A stretch of 64,000 nt of DNA. Source: Loktanella gaetbuli (GTDB lineage: Bacteria > Pseudomonadota > Alphaproteobacteria > Rhodobacterales > Rhodobacteraceae). The stretch lies in NCBI RefSeq assembly GCF_020531945.1, contig NZ_JAJATZ010000001.1, positions 124,001-188,000 of the forward strand, written 5' to 3'. Below the pieces are notes generated by a model. It worked only from the letters and a program-made list of their open reading frames with translations, searched no databases and had not been told where the DNA came from. This document shows positions 23,776-32,065 of the stretch, piece by piece (position 1 is the first letter of the stretch; every line of letters begins with the position of its first letter). Made by a program: the position numbers and the translations under genes.

Positions 23776-25052
23776 GGCGCGTCGGTCCTGTCGATGAGAT
23801 GTGCAAAAGACCCTGCAACACGCCCGGCGACAAGCCCCATGTCGGGCAGGGCGGTACCCTCGGCGTCATGGGCCGCAAACAGCGGTTGTCCGCGTGCATG
23901 CAGCGTCGTCGCATAGTGAAATTCATGTCCGGCCCATCGCCCGGCCATCGGGCCGTGCTCTGCATGCAGGTGTCGGTAGCCCAGATGCAATTTGCGCTGA
24001 GCGAAGGAGGTATGCAGGTCAAGCAGGCCAGCCATGGGATGGATGACCCCATCCGCGTCCGTGACGGCCTGCCCCAAGGCCATGAATCCACCACATTCAC
24101 CATAAATATCAGTGTTTTGTGCTGCGTTCCTCAAGCTGGACAGAAAGCGGTTGGCGCTGCTGAGCTGAGCGGCAAACAGCTCTGGGTAGCCGCCGGGCAG
24201 ATAGATCAGGTCGGCTTGTGGAACGGGATCGTCCGCAAGCGGCGAAAAGGCGATGACCTCTGCACCGGCGGCCTGCCAGTCTGCACGTTGATGGGGATAG
24301 AAAAAACTGAATGCCGCATCCTGCGCCACGGCGATCCGCTGGGCGGGCGGGGTGGTGCGCGCAGGTGTGACGTCGGGTCCGCAGGTCGCCAGATCACGCA
24401 GGGCCCCAAGGTCGATGCAGGTCGCCACGGTGTCCGCGACACGGTCGAGAAACGCGTCGAGCGCGGGATCCTCCTGGGCCTGGACCAGACCGAGGTGGCG
24501 TGAGGGGCGGGCGATGCCATCCGTTCGGGGCAGGCAACCCAGCACCGGCAGGCCACTGGGGGCCAGAGCCCGGCGCAACATCCGCGCGTGGCGGTCGGAC
24601 CCAACACGGTTCAGGATCACGCCCGCGATGCGCACGTCCGGATCGCAGGCCGCAAAACCGGCGACCAACGGTGCTATGGATTGCGCCATACGGGCCGCAT
24701 CCACCACCAGCACGACAGGATAGCCCAGAAGGCGGGCCAGGTCCGCAGTTGCGCCACGCCCATCTGGTGGCGCGCCGTCGAACAGGCCCATCGCGCCTTC
24801 GATCAGCAAGAGACCATCGCCCGATGCGCGTGCGCACAGAAGGTCGGGGGTCATGGCCCAGGCGTCGAGGTTCAGGCAGGGCCGACCGCAAGCCGCCGCA
24901 TGATAGGCAGGATCAATGTAGTCAGGTCCGGATTTGGCCCCTCGCACGTCGATACCAGCGCGCGACAGGGCGCGCAGCAGCCCCAGCGTCACTGTCGTCT
25001 TGCCGCTGCCCGACGCGGGTGCAGCGATGATCAGGCCGCGCGGCGGTGACAT
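23772..25052 (-). CDS. cobB: cobyrinate a,c-diamide synthase / hydrogenobyrinate a,c-diamide synthase
   Basis: A 426-residue glutamine-dependent amidotransferase. The N-terminal dethiobiotin-synthetase-like ATP domain has APASGSGKTTVTLGLL, AKSGPDYIDPAYH and LLIEGAMGLFDG. The C-terminal class I glutaminase domain has the nucleophile in YGECGGFMALG and the His in AGHEFHYATTL. It amidates the a and c side chains of the corrin ring in the cytosol. The start at 25052 gives MSPPRGLIIAAP. It shares a minus-strand unit with cobA upstream (60 bases away, holding a repeat) and the MFS gene downstream (ATGA overlap). Confidence 0.94.
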   Translation of the reverse strand: MSPPRGLIIAAPASGSGKTTVTLGLLRALSRAGIDVRGAKSGPDYIDPAYHAAACGRPCLNLDAWAMTPDLLCARASGDGLLLIEGAMGLFDGAPPDGRGATADLARLLGYPVVLVVDAARMAQSIAPLVAGFAACDPDVRIAGVILNRVGSDRHARMLRRALAPSGLPVLGCLPRTDGIARPSRHLGLVQAQEDPALDAFLDRVADTVATCIDLGALRDLATCGPDVTPARTTPPAQRIAVAQDAAFSFFYPHQRADWQAAGAEVIAFSPLADDPVPQADLIYLPGGYPELFAAQLSSANRFLSSLRNAAQNTDIYGECGGFMALGQAVTDADGVIHPMAGLLDLHTSFAQRKLHLGYRHLHAEHGPMAGRWAGHEFHYATTLHARGQPLFAAHDAEGTALPDMGLVAGRVAGSFAHLIDRTDAP

Positions 25053-25061
25053 CGGGCGGGT

Positions 25062-25096
25062 GCCTCCGGCGGGAGTATTTGTGGCAAGATGATGCG
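25062..25096 (+). repeat. GAGTATTT..GGCAAGATGATGCG intergenic repeat, copy 3
   Basis: A 35-bp element matching copy 1 along its full length, including the GC-rich lead-in GCCTCCGGCG, with a handful of base changes. It fills most of the 60-base gap between the cobA stop and the cobB start on the minus strand, and is oriented opposite to those genes. Confidence 0.75.
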
Positions 25097-25112
25097 AGGG
25101 CGACGCAAGGTC

Positions 25113-25964
25113 TCAGGCGATTTCGGCGGGCAGGCCACGGCCCAGCGGGTCAAGATCGCGCGGAGCCTCGCCTGCGATCATGCCCTGCCAGTCGAGGACC
25201 TGGCGCATCAGCACCGAGCGTCCGACGCAGATAATGGCAGGCGGTTCCATCCCGGTGGCGGCAATATCGTCGACCATCGTGCCGAGCGTTGTTTCCAGCA
25301 CGCGCTGGTCGGAGGTCGTGGCCGAGGTGACGACTGCCACGGGTTCGGACGGCTGACGCCCCGCGCCGATCAGGTGACCGGCGATCTGGGCTGCGTGTTT
25401 CATGCCCATGTAGATCACAAGGACCTGCGATCCTTTTGAGATGCTTGCCCAATCGAGTGATGAGGGCGCTGCACCGCTTTGGTCGTGGCCGGTGACGAAG
25501 GTCACGGATTGGTTCACGTCGCGGTGCGTGACAGGGATGCCCGCATAAGCCAGCCCGCCGATGCCAGCGCTGATGCCGGGGATGATCCGCACCGGCACGT
25601 TGTGCTGCACGAGGGTTTGCGCCTCTTCTCCGCCGCGACCGAAGACAAAGGGATCGCCGCCCTTGAGACGCAGCACGCGTTTGCCCGCGCGGGCGAGGTC
25701 AACCAGCCGCAGCGAGATGTCGCGCTGCTTGGCCGAGGGTTTGCCGCCACGTTTGCCTGCGTAGATATGTTCGGCCTGCGGTGCCCAGTCCAGGATCGCC
25801 TCCTGGACCAGCGCGTCAAAGATCACGACATCAGCCTGCCGCAGCGCGTTCAGCGCATGCAGGGTCAAAAGACCCGGATCGCCGGGACCTGCGCCACACA
25901 GCCAGACCCAGCCCGGTTCCATCACGGGCCAGTCGAATGCAGGAAGGTCGGGCGTCTGTGTCAT
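25113..25964 (-). CDS. cobA: uroporphyrinogen-III C-methyltransferase
   Basis: A 283-residue SAM-dependent methyltransferase that adds the C2 and C7 methyls to uroporphyrinogen III, giving precorrin-2. It has VWLCGAGPGDPGLLTLHAL, YAGKRGGKPSAKQ, RLKGGDPFVFGRGGEEA, PGISAGIGGLAYAGIPVTHRD (split) and VIYMGMKHA. It is a single-domain CobA, not a CysG fusion, so dehydrogenase/ferrochelatase steps must be elsewhere. Divergent from cbiD with 97 bases between starts. Can feed both cobalamin and siroheme. Confidence 0.95.
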   Translation of the reverse strand: MTQTPDLPAFDWPVMEPGWVWLCGAGPGDPGLLTLHALNALRQADVVIFDALVQEAILDWAPQAEHIYAGKRGGKPSAKQRDISLRLVDLARAGKRVLRLKGGDPFVFGRGGEEAQTLVQHNVPVRIIPGISAGIGGLAYAGIPVTHRDVNQSVTFVTGHDQSGAAPSSLDWASISKGSQVLVIYMGMKHAAQIAGHLIGAGRQPSEPVAVVTSATTSDQRVLETTLGTMVDDIAATGMEPPAIICVGRSVLMRQVLDWQGMIAGEAPRDLDPLGRGLPAEIA

Positions 25965-26026
25965 GGGGTCGTTATGGCCCAGCCGCGATGCGTTGAAAAG
26001 GGCCGAGAACGGCGATCTGCAGCACC

Positions 26027-26055
26027 TTGGCGACAGGCGGCGGCGCGCCTATAGT
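26027..26055 (+). promoter_or_regulatory. strong candidate promoter of cbiD, leaderless
   Basis: TTGGCG (26027-26032), 17 bases, TATAGT (26050-26055). Only six bases separate the -10 from the cbiD ATG at 26062, so the transcript would begin at or next to the start codon. No ribosome site precedes the ATG, in keeping with a leaderless mRNA. Confidence 0.6.
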
Positions 26056-26061
26056 CCGGTC

Positions 26062-27111
26062 ATGACGCGTAAACCCGACGGTCCCCTGCGCCGTGGCTGG
26101 ACCACGGGTGCCTGTGCCACGGCCGCCACAAAGGCGGCCCTTGCACGGTTGTGGGGCGGCGCGTTTCCTGCCGAGGTCACGATCACGCTGCCGCGCGGCG
26201 AAACCCCTGTCTTTGCGTTGGCGCATATGGACGCGGGTCCTGACTGGGCCGAGGTCGGCATCACCAAGGATGCGGGCGACGATCCTGATGTGACCCATGG
26301 TGCACTGATCATCGTGCGGGTTGCCGCCTCGGCCGGTGGTGTTCGGTTCCGGGCGGGCACCGGGGTCGGCACGGTGACCAAGCCGGGCCTGCCGATCCCA
26401 CCGGGAGAGCCCGCGATCAACCCGGTGCCCCGTCAGATGATGACCGATGTGGTGGATGCGATGGCACGCGACCACGGGTGCCCGGCCGATGTGACCATCA
26501 CGGTGTCGATACCGGGCGGTGTCGAGATCGCGCAGAACACCTGGAATCCGCGTCTGGGCATCGCGGGCGGGTTGTCGATCCTCGGCACGACGGGCGTGGT
26601 GCGGCCGTTCTCTTGTGCGGCGTGGATCGCGTCGATTCATCGCGGCGTGGATGTGGCGCGCGCGGCAGGGCTGACCCATGTGGCTGGGTGCACCGGGGCC
26701 ACGAGCGAACGGGTGGTGCAGGACCTGTACCAGTTGCCCGATCATGCGATGCTGGACATGGGGGATTTCGCGGGCGGTATGCTGAAATACCTCAAGGCGC
26801 ATCCTGTCGCCCATGTGACCATCGGCGGTGGCATCGGCAAGATGACCAAGCTGGCGCAGGGTGCACGTGATCTGCATTCCGCGCGGTCACAGGTCGACTT
26901 CGCGGCCCTTGCTGCGCTGACCGGCCATGCAGAGGTGGCCGGAGCCAATACGGCCTTGCAGGCCTATCAGATGGTCGGCACATCCATGGCAGAGGCCGTC
27001 GCGCAAGGCGCGTTGGCCGCCGTTACAGACGGCTTCGGGGGCTCTGACATGCGGTTTGACATCGTGATCATCGACAGGGACGGGCAGATCATCGCCCGTG
27101 CTGGCGCATGA
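26062..27111 (+). CDS. cbiD: cobalt-precorrin-5B C1-methyltransferase type enzyme
   Basis: A 349-residue CbiD with RRGWTTGACATAATKAALA at the N-terminus, GTVTKPGLPIPPGEPAINP, LSILGTTGVVRPFS and GGGIGKMTKLAQG. CbiD methylates C1 of the ring with loss of the acetaldehyde fragment in the anaerobic cobalamin route. It is next to cobK, an aerobic-route name, so here it probably stands in for CobF, as assumed for several alphaproteobacteria that lack cobF. The ATG at 26062 sits just after a TTGGCG-N17-TATAGT promoter; an upstream open frame has no homology. Its stop overlaps the cobK start (ATGA). Confidence 0.93.
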   Translation: MTRKPDGPLRRGWTTGACATAATKAALARLWGGAFPAEVTITLPRGETPVFALAHMDAGPDWAEVGITKDAGDDPDVTHGALIIVRVAASAGGVRFRAGTGVGTVTKPGLPIPPGEPAINPVPRQMMTDVVDAMARDHGCPADVTITVSIPGGVEIAQNTWNPRLGIAGGLSILGTTGVVRPFSCAAWIASIHRGVDVARAAGLTHVAGCTGATSERVVQDLYQLPDHAMLDMGDFAGGMLKYLKAHPVAHVTIGGGIGKMTKLAQGARDLHSARSQVDFAALAALTGHAEVAGANTALQAYQMVGTSMAEAVAQGALAAVTDGFGGSDMRFDIVIIDRDGQIIARAGA

Positions 27112-27836
27112 CGCTGTTGTTGCTGGCGGGAACCGGCGATGCGCGGCGGTTGGCGCAGGGATTGGCCGACAGCGACGTGCCCGCGATTGCGTCCCTGTCC
27201 GGGGCCACCCGGCAGGCCAACGCATTGCCATTGCCGACGCGCATCGGCGGCTTTGGCGGCGAGGCGGAGTTTCGTGATTTCTTGTCCACGCAGGGGATCA
27301 CAGCCGTGCTGGACGCCACCCATCCCTTTGCGAGCCGGATCACCCTGCGCACGGCGGCGGTCTGCCGGGACGTGGGCTTGGCCTATCTTTATCATCTGCG
27401 GCCGCCCTGGTCACCGGGGCCAGAGGACCGCTGGACCATGATCGACCGCGAAGAAGATGCGGCGCAACATATCGGGCCTGACCAGACGGTGTTCCTGGGC
27501 ACTGGTCGTCAGACGCTGGACCGGTTCAGCAACCTAGAGGGTCGCCGTGTGATCTGTCGCCAGATTGATCCGCCGACCTCGCCGTTTCCGTTCGAAGGCG
27601 GAGAGTTCCTGATCGGGCGGCCGCCGTTTTCGGTGCCGCATGAACGCGATCTGTTCACGGAACTGGGGATCGACGTGCTGGTGGTGAAGAACGCAGGCGG
27701 CAGCGCCAGCCGGACCAAGCTGACGGCGGCCGCTGATCTGGGATTGCCGGTGCTGATGATCCGCCGCCCGCCGCCGCCCGATGCGCCGATCTGCGATGAT
27801 CTGGCCGAGGCGCTGGATTGGGCCAAGCGTCAATGA
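27108..27836 (+). CDS. cobK: precorrin-6A reductase
   Basis: A 242-residue NADPH-dependent reductase of the CobK/CbiJ family, acting after CbiD/CobF in corrin synthesis. It begins MTLLLLAGTGDARRLAQGL, has VLDATHPFASRI with the family THPF motif, FLGTGRQTL, and VVKNAGGSASRTKL before a short C-terminal end. Overlaps cbiD by ATGA and overlaps the glycosylase gene start by ATGA, so at least four genes of different function appear co-translated. Confidence 0.92.
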   Translation: MTLLLLAGTGDARRLAQGLADSDVPAIASLSGATRQANALPLPTRIGGFGGEAEFRDFLSTQGITAVLDATHPFASRITLRTAAVCRDVGLAYLYHLRPPWSPGPEDRWTMIDREEDAAQHIGPDQTVFLGTGRQTLDRFSNLEGRRVICRQIDPPTSPFPFEGGEFLIGRPPFSVPHERDLFTELGIDVLVVKNAGGSASRTKLTAAADLGLPVLMIRRPPPPDAPICDDLAEALDWAKRQ

Positions 27837-28465
27837 GCGTTGGCCGGATCATCCAAGGCGACGCCTGCGTGGTCGAGGGGGCCGCATGGCTGGCGGCGCG
27901 GGACACCCGGATGGCCACCGCGCTGCGCCAGGTTGGCCCCCTGCCGCTGCGGCTGAAGCACGACGGATTTCCGGCCTTGCTGTCTGCGATCTGCGGCCAG
28001 CAGGTCAGCGTGGCCTCTGCCAACGCGATCTATACGAGGCTGGAGGCGGCGGGTATGACCGCACCGGCCGAGGTTGCCGCCAGTGATGTGGAAACGTTGC
28101 GCAGCCTGGGGCTGAGCAGGCCCAAGGCGCGATATGCCATTGCCCTGGCGCAAGCGGGAATCGACTTTGACGCGTTGCGCGGCATGACGACCGACGATGT
28201 GACGGCCAGACTGGTGCAGGTGCCCGGTATCGGGATCTGGACTGCTGAAATCTATGCCATGTTCAGCCTGGGGCGGGCCGATGTCTTTGCCCCCGGTGAT
28301 CTGGCCCTGCAAGAGGGCGCGCGGATGCTTTATGATCTGCCCGCTCGACCCACGGAACGCGCACTGCGGGACTTCGCACAGCGCTGGTCGCCATGGCGGT
28401 CGGTTGCGGCGCGCATCCTGTGGGCCTACTACGCTGATCAGAAAAAACGCGAGGGAATCCGATGA
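27833..28465 (+). CDS. DNA-3-methyladenine glycosylase II family protein (AlkA-like)
   Basis: A 210-residue helix-hairpin-helix DNA glycosylase removing alkylated bases. It has AICGQQVSVASANAIYTRL, the hairpin VPGIGIWTAEIYAMFSLGR, and the GPD-type loop APGDLALQEG with the catalytic Asp. It lacks the extra N-terminal domain of E. coli AlkA, giving the short form. The ATG overlaps the cobK stop (ATGA), and its own stop overlaps the esterase start (ATGA). Placement with cobalamin genes is probably only operonic convenience. Confidence 0.88.
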   Translation: MSVGRIIQGDACVVEGAAWLAARDTRMATALRQVGPLPLRLKHDGFPALLSAICGQQVSVASANAIYTRLEAAGMTAPAEVAASDVETLRSLGLSRPKARYAIALAQAGIDFDALRGMTTDDVTARLVQVPGIGIWTAEIYAMFSLGRADVFAPGDLALQEGARMLYDLPARPTERALRDFAQRWSPWRSVAARILWAYYADQKKREGIR

Positions 28466-29130
28466 CACGTGCACTGAACGCTGGCCGCAAGGAACCGAAA
28501 TCGGGCGATATCCGCGCCGCCGTGATTTTCCTGCACGGATACGGAGCCAATGGGGCTGACCTGCTGGGGCTTGCTGATCCGCTGGAGGATCACATGCCCG
28601 ACACGCTGTTTCTGGCGCCCGATGCACCCGAGGATTGTGCAGGTTCGCCCATGGGTTACCAGTGGTTCCCCATTCCCTGGATCGACGGGTCCAGCGAAGA
28701 AGAGCAGGAGGCAGGCCTGCGCCGCGCTGCCGATGATCTGAACGCCTTCATCGATGGTGTGATGATCGACGAGGACCTGCTGCCCGAACAGGTCATGGTG
28801 CTGGGGTTCAGTCAGGGGACGATGATGGCGCTGCACGTGCTGCCCCGGCGCGAGGACCCGGTGGCGGGCCTGGTCGCGTTTTCCGGCCGTCTGTTGCAGC
28901 CGGAACTGCTGGCAGACGAGGTCGTCAGCCGCCCGCCGGTGCTGCTGGTGCATGGCGATCAGGATGATGTCGTGCCGCCACAGTCGCTGCCGCTGGCGGC
29001 AGAGGCCTTGCAGAACGCTGGCTGGAAAGAGGTCTATGCCCATGTGATGAAAGGCACGGCCCACGGGATAGCGCCCGACGGGTTGCAGGTCGCACTGGCA
29101 TTCATGGCTGACAGGCTGGGGATGGATTGA
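28462..29130 (+). CDS. phospholipase/carboxylesterase family alpha/beta hydrolase
   Basis: A 222-residue serine hydrolase. The nucleophile elbow is GFSQGTMMAL, the acid is in LVHGDQDDVVPP and the His in GTAHGIAPDG, so the triad is complete. FLHGYGANGADLLGL supplies the oxyanion HG motif, and LAPDAPE follows, as in esterases of the YpfH/carboxylesterase-2 group. No signal peptide, so cytosolic. Last gene of the run starting at cbiD. Followed by an 8-bp hairpin. Natural substrate unknown. Confidence 0.88.
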   Translation: MTRALNAGRKEPKSGDIRAAVIFLHGYGANGADLLGLADPLEDHMPDTLFLAPDAPEDCAGSPMGYQWFPIPWIDGSSEEEQEAGLRRAADDLNAFIDGVMIDEDLLPEQVMVLGFSQGTMMALHVLPRREDPVAGLVAFSGRLLQPELLADEVVSRPPVLLVHGDQDDVVPPQSLPLAAEALQNAGWKEVYAHVMKGTAHGIAPDGLQVALAFMADRLGMD

Positions 29131-29144
29131 CGCGGCAAACTGTC

Positions 29145-29163
29145 ATCCAAATTTCATTTGGAT
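29145..29163. promoter_or_regulatory. inverted repeat ATCCAAAT-TTC-ATTTGGAT
   Basis: Perfect 8-base arms around a 3-base centre, 14 bases after the esterase stop and 94 bases before the HNH gene. Its right arm overlaps the candidate -35 (TTGGAT) of the HNH promoter. It may be an operator or an AT-rich end hairpin of the preceding operon. No T-tract follows. Confidence 0.45.
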
Positions 29164-29185
29164 TCTGTCAGCCACTAGATATAGT
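29158..29185 (+). promoter_or_regulatory. candidate HNH promoter overlapping an NrdR-like box
   Basis: TTGGAT (29158-29163), 16 bases, TATAGT (29180-29185). The segment CCACTAGATATAGTCG (29172-29187) spans the -10 and matches 12 of 16 positions of the NrdR box consensus as I remember it (ACACwAtATaTwGtgt). Only one clear box is seen, whereas NrdR sites usually come in pairs, so regulation by NrdR is speculative. Confidence 0.4.
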
Positions 29186-29256
29186 CGAAATCAACAGGTG
29201 GCGCGCCACATGAACCAGGCACAGCGCCACCCCCGACGGACAGGGACGTGGACGAC

Positions 29257-29841
29257 ATGGACGGTGATTTCAGAACGGAATTTGTGCGTGACCCGGCGGG
29301 GCTGAAACATTTTCCCGCGCTTGTGCTGAACGCAGATTACAGACCACTCAGTTACTATCCGCTCAGTCTTTGGCCGTGGCAGGACGCGGTCAAGGCGGCC
29401 TGGCTGGACAGGGTCCAGATCGTGAGTGAATACGACGAGGTTGTGCACAGCCCGTCCACCACGATCCGGATACCCTCTGTTGTCGTCCTCAAGGATTATG
29501 TTCGACCCCAAAAGCGCGTGGCCTTCACGCGCTTTAATTTATTTCTGAGGGACGAATTCAGCTGCCAGTACTGCGGTGCGCGTGGTGATCTGACGTTTGA
29601 TCACGTGTTGCCACGGGCGCGGGGCGGCGTGACCAGCTGGACCAATGTCGTGGCGGCCTGTAGCCCGTGCAACCTGCGCAAGGGGTCGCAGCTGCTGAAA
29701 CATTCGGGCCTGTCCTTGCGGCGCAAACCACATCAACCGCAACCGGCAGAGTTGCAGAACGTCGGGCGCAAATTCCCACCCAACCACCTGCATCATAGCT
29801 GGATGGATTTTCTGTATTGGGATGCCGAATTGGACGCCTGA
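29257..29841 (+). CDS. HNH endonuclease
   Basis: A 194-residue protein beginning MDGDFRTEFV. It opens with a conserved ALVLNADYRPLSYYPLS segment, then the HNH domain: CQYCG..DLTFDHVLPRARGG..TSWTNVVAACSPCNLRKGS. The two CxxC pairs hold the structural zinc and the DH His is the catalytic base. This is the widely conserved short HNH family of alphaproteobacteria whose cellular role is unclear. The ATG at 29257 has AGGGA ten bases upstream; a GTG at 29248 is the alternative. It is followed by the zwf operon 88 bases away. Confidence 0.9.
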   Translation: MDGDFRTEFVRDPAGLKHFPALVLNADYRPLSYYPLSLWPWQDAVKAAWLDRVQIVSEYDEVVHSPSTTIRIPSVVVLKDYVRPQKRVAFTRFNLFLRDEFSCQYCGARGDLTFDHVLPRARGGVTSWTNVVAACSPCNLRKGSQLLKHSGLSLRRKPHQPQPAELQNVGRKFPPNHLHHSWMDFLYWDAELDA

Positions 29842-29890
29842 TTGCGGCACCCGTGCTAGACTTTTGGAAACCGGCTGGGTAACACGCACT

Positions 29891-29904
29891 CGTTAGCGCT
29901 AACG
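29891..29904. promoter_or_regulatory. LacI-type palindromic operator before zwf
   Basis: CGTTAGCGCTAACG is a perfect 14-bp even palindrome with a central GC step, ending 25 bases before the zwf ATG. Even palindromes with a central CG/GC are typical of LacI-family repressors, and TTAGCGCTAA-type sites precede sugar-use genes in related bacteria. A candidate -10 (TAGACT, 29857-29862) lies upstream, so binding would block elongation or initiation. No LacI gene is in the window. Confidence 0.6.
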
Positions 29905-29929
29905 CGTCAGTCGAGGAATTGGAGCCGCT

Positions 29930-31384
29930 ATGGTATCTCGCGTTATTCCGGTCGATGATTTCGACCTCGTGATTTTTGGCGGTACGGGCGATCTGGCCCG
30001 CCGTAAGATCCTGCCCGGCCTGTTTCGGCGGTTCCGCAGTGGCCAGATGCCGGCAGACAGCCGTATCATCGGTGCCGCGCGGTCCGAGCTGGATACATCC
30101 GGCTACCGTGCGATGATCCGCGAGGCGATCGTGGAATTCGGCGGGGACGAGAAATCGGATACCGACACGCTGGACCAGTTTCTGAACGCGCTGGACTACG
30201 TGGCAATCGACGCCAAGGGTGAAGGCGGTTGGTCCGAACTGAAATCGTTGATCCGCGACAAGGTCATCAAGGCGTTCTATTTTTCCGTGGCACCGTCGCT
30301 GTTCGGTGATCTGGCGGAACGTCTGCACGCCCATGAGATTGCGGATACAGACAGCCGTATCGTCGTCGAAAAACCGTTTGGCCGGGATCTGGCATCGGCG
30401 CAGGCGCTGAATGCGACGCTGGCCGAACATTTCGACGAACGGCAGATCTACCGGATCGACCATTATCTGGGCAAGGAAACGGTCCAGAACCTGATGGCCG
30501 TGCGGTTCGGCAATGTCCTGTTCGAACCGCTGTGGAACAGCCATTACGTCGACCACATCCAGATCACCGTGGCCGAAACGGTCGGTGTCGGCGGGCGCGG
30601 CGGCTATTATGACAAATCCGGTGCGATGCGGGATATGGTCCAGAACCACCTGATGCAGCTGCTCTGTCTGATCGCGATGGAACCGCCTTCGGTCTTTGGT
30701 GCAAACGAGGTGCGTGACGAGAAACTCAAGGTCATCCGCGCGCTGCAACCGGTCGAGGCGCACCATATCGTACGTGGTCAGTATGACGCCAGCGATGACG
30801 CGGCCAGCTACCGGGCCGATGTGGAAAATCCGCGCAGCTTTACCGAAAGCTTCGTCGCGATGAAATGCCATGTGTCGAACTGGCGGTGGTCCGATACGCC
30901 GTTCTATCTGCGCACCGGCAAGAAGATGAAGGCGCGCACCTCTGAAATCGCCGTGGTGTTCAAGGATCTGGGTCACAAGATGTTCGAGGGCGATTCCGCC
31001 CGGCACCGCAACATCTTGGCGATCCGTCTGCAACCGAACGAAGGCATGGATTTGCAGGTGACGATCAAGGAACCGGGTCCGGGGGGCATGCGTTTGATCG
31101 ACGTGCCGCTGGACATGACCTTTGCCGATGCGCTGGGGGATGACGCAGAGGATGCGACAGACGCCTACGAGCGCCTGATCATGGACGTGATCCGGGGCAA
31201 CCAGACGCTGTTCATGCGCGGCGACGAGGTCGAGGCCGCCTGGGCTTGGACCGATCCCATCATCGAAGGATGGGAGGCGCGCAACGACGTGCCGAAACTG
31301 TATGATGCGGGGTCCGCAGGGCCGGATGATGCCATGATGCTGATGCATCGCGACGGGCGCCGCTGGCGCGATATCAAGGGGTAA
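29930..31384 (+). CDS. zwf: glucose-6-phosphate 1-dehydrogenase
   Basis: A 484-residue dehydrogenase oxidising glucose 6-phosphate to 6-phosphogluconolactone with NADP+. It has the nucleotide-binding FGGTGDLARRKILPGLF, EKPFGRDLASA, and the active-site signature RIDHYLGKETVQNL, followed by YYDKSGAMRDMVQNHLMQLL. Ribosome site GAGGAATTGGAG. It heads zwf-pgl-pgi, the entry of the Entner-Doudoroff and pentose phosphate routes, behind a LacI-type palindrome. No edd or eda is adjacent. Confidence 0.97.
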   Translation: MVSRVIPVDDFDLVIFGGTGDLARRKILPGLFRRFRSGQMPADSRIIGAARSELDTSGYRAMIREAIVEFGGDEKSDTDTLDQFLNALDYVAIDAKGEGGWSELKSLIRDKVIKAFYFSVAPSLFGDLAERLHAHEIADTDSRIVVEKPFGRDLASAQALNATLAEHFDERQIYRIDHYLGKETVQNLMAVRFGNVLFEPLWNSHYVDHIQITVAETVGVGGRGGYYDKSGAMRDMVQNHLMQLLCLIAMEPPSVFGANEVRDEKLKVIRALQPVEAHHIVRGQYDASDDAASYRADVENPRSFTESFVAMKCHVSNWRWSDTPFYLRTGKKMKARTSEIAVVFKDLGHKMFEGDSARHRNILAIRLQPNEGMDLQVTIKEPGPGGMRLIDVPLDMTFADALGDDAEDATDAYERLIMDVIRGNQTLFMRGDEVEAAWAWTDPIIEGWEARNDVPKLYDAGSAGPDDAMMLMHRDGRRWRDIKG

Positions 31385-31388
31385 GAAA

Positions 31389-32060
31389 ATGGAAATCGTC
31401 ACCTATCCCGACACCGAGGCCCTAATGATGCAGCTGGCGGGCAAATTGTCGTCGCAGCTGCGCGAACATCTGTTGACCAATGATTCCGCGACGCTGGCCG
31501 TGCCGGGCGGGACAACGCCGGGGCCGATCTTTGACAACCTGTGCGATGCCAATCTGGACTGGACGCGGATCAACGTAATGCTGACCGATGAACGCTGGGT
31601 GCCAGAGGACAGCGACAGGTCCAATACGGCACTGCTGCGCCGTCGTTTGCTGACGGGCCGCGCGGCAGCCGCGACCTATGTTCCACTCTATGCCGATGCG
31701 CCCGCACCCGAGCACAAGCTGGATGATCTTCAGGCGAACCTTGCGACCACACTGCCTTTGTCCGTCTGCCTGCTGGGCATGGGGGCGGACATGCATACCG
31801 CGTCGATCTTTCCGGGGGCGGACCAGTTGGACCGCGCATTGACAGGTGATGATACGCTGGTCGCCATGCGTGCGCCCGGCGCACCGGAACCGCGGATCAC
31901 ACTGTCGGCCAAGGTGCTGCGCGCCGCGATGCACCGCCACATTGTCATCATCGGCGATGAAAAGCGTGACGCACTTGAGCGTGCCCGCACCCTGACACCC
32001 CAAGAGGCCCCGGTCGCCGCGATCCTGGATGGATCGACCGTGCACTGGGCAAAAGGCTGA
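31389..32060 (+). CDS. pgl: 6-phosphogluconolactonase
   Basis: A 223-residue enzyme of the glucosamine-6-phosphate isomerase fold that hydrolyses 6-phosphogluconolactone. It has LAVPGGTTPGPIFDNL, VMLTDERWVPEDSDRSN and LLGMGADMHTASIFPGA, with the latter GMG.D.HTAS the DevB-type signature. It starts 4 bases after zwf and is followed by pgi 5 bases on, so the three form a tight operon. Confidence 0.95.
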   Translation: MEIVTYPDTEALMMQLAGKLSSQLREHLLTNDSATLAVPGGTTPGPIFDNLCDANLDWTRINVMLTDERWVPEDSDRSNTALLRRRLLTGRAAAATYVPLYADAPAPEHKLDDLQANLATTLPLSVCLLGMGADMHTASIFPGADQLDRALTGDDTLVAMRAPGAPEPRITLSAKVLRAAMHRHIVIIGDEKRDALERARTLTPQEAPVAAILDGSTVHWAKG

Positions 32061-32065
32061 TCCCC

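Noticed and set aside
29558..31402. 614-codon open frame antisense to zwf
   Set aside because: Same reason: zwf carries all signatures, the antisense product has none.
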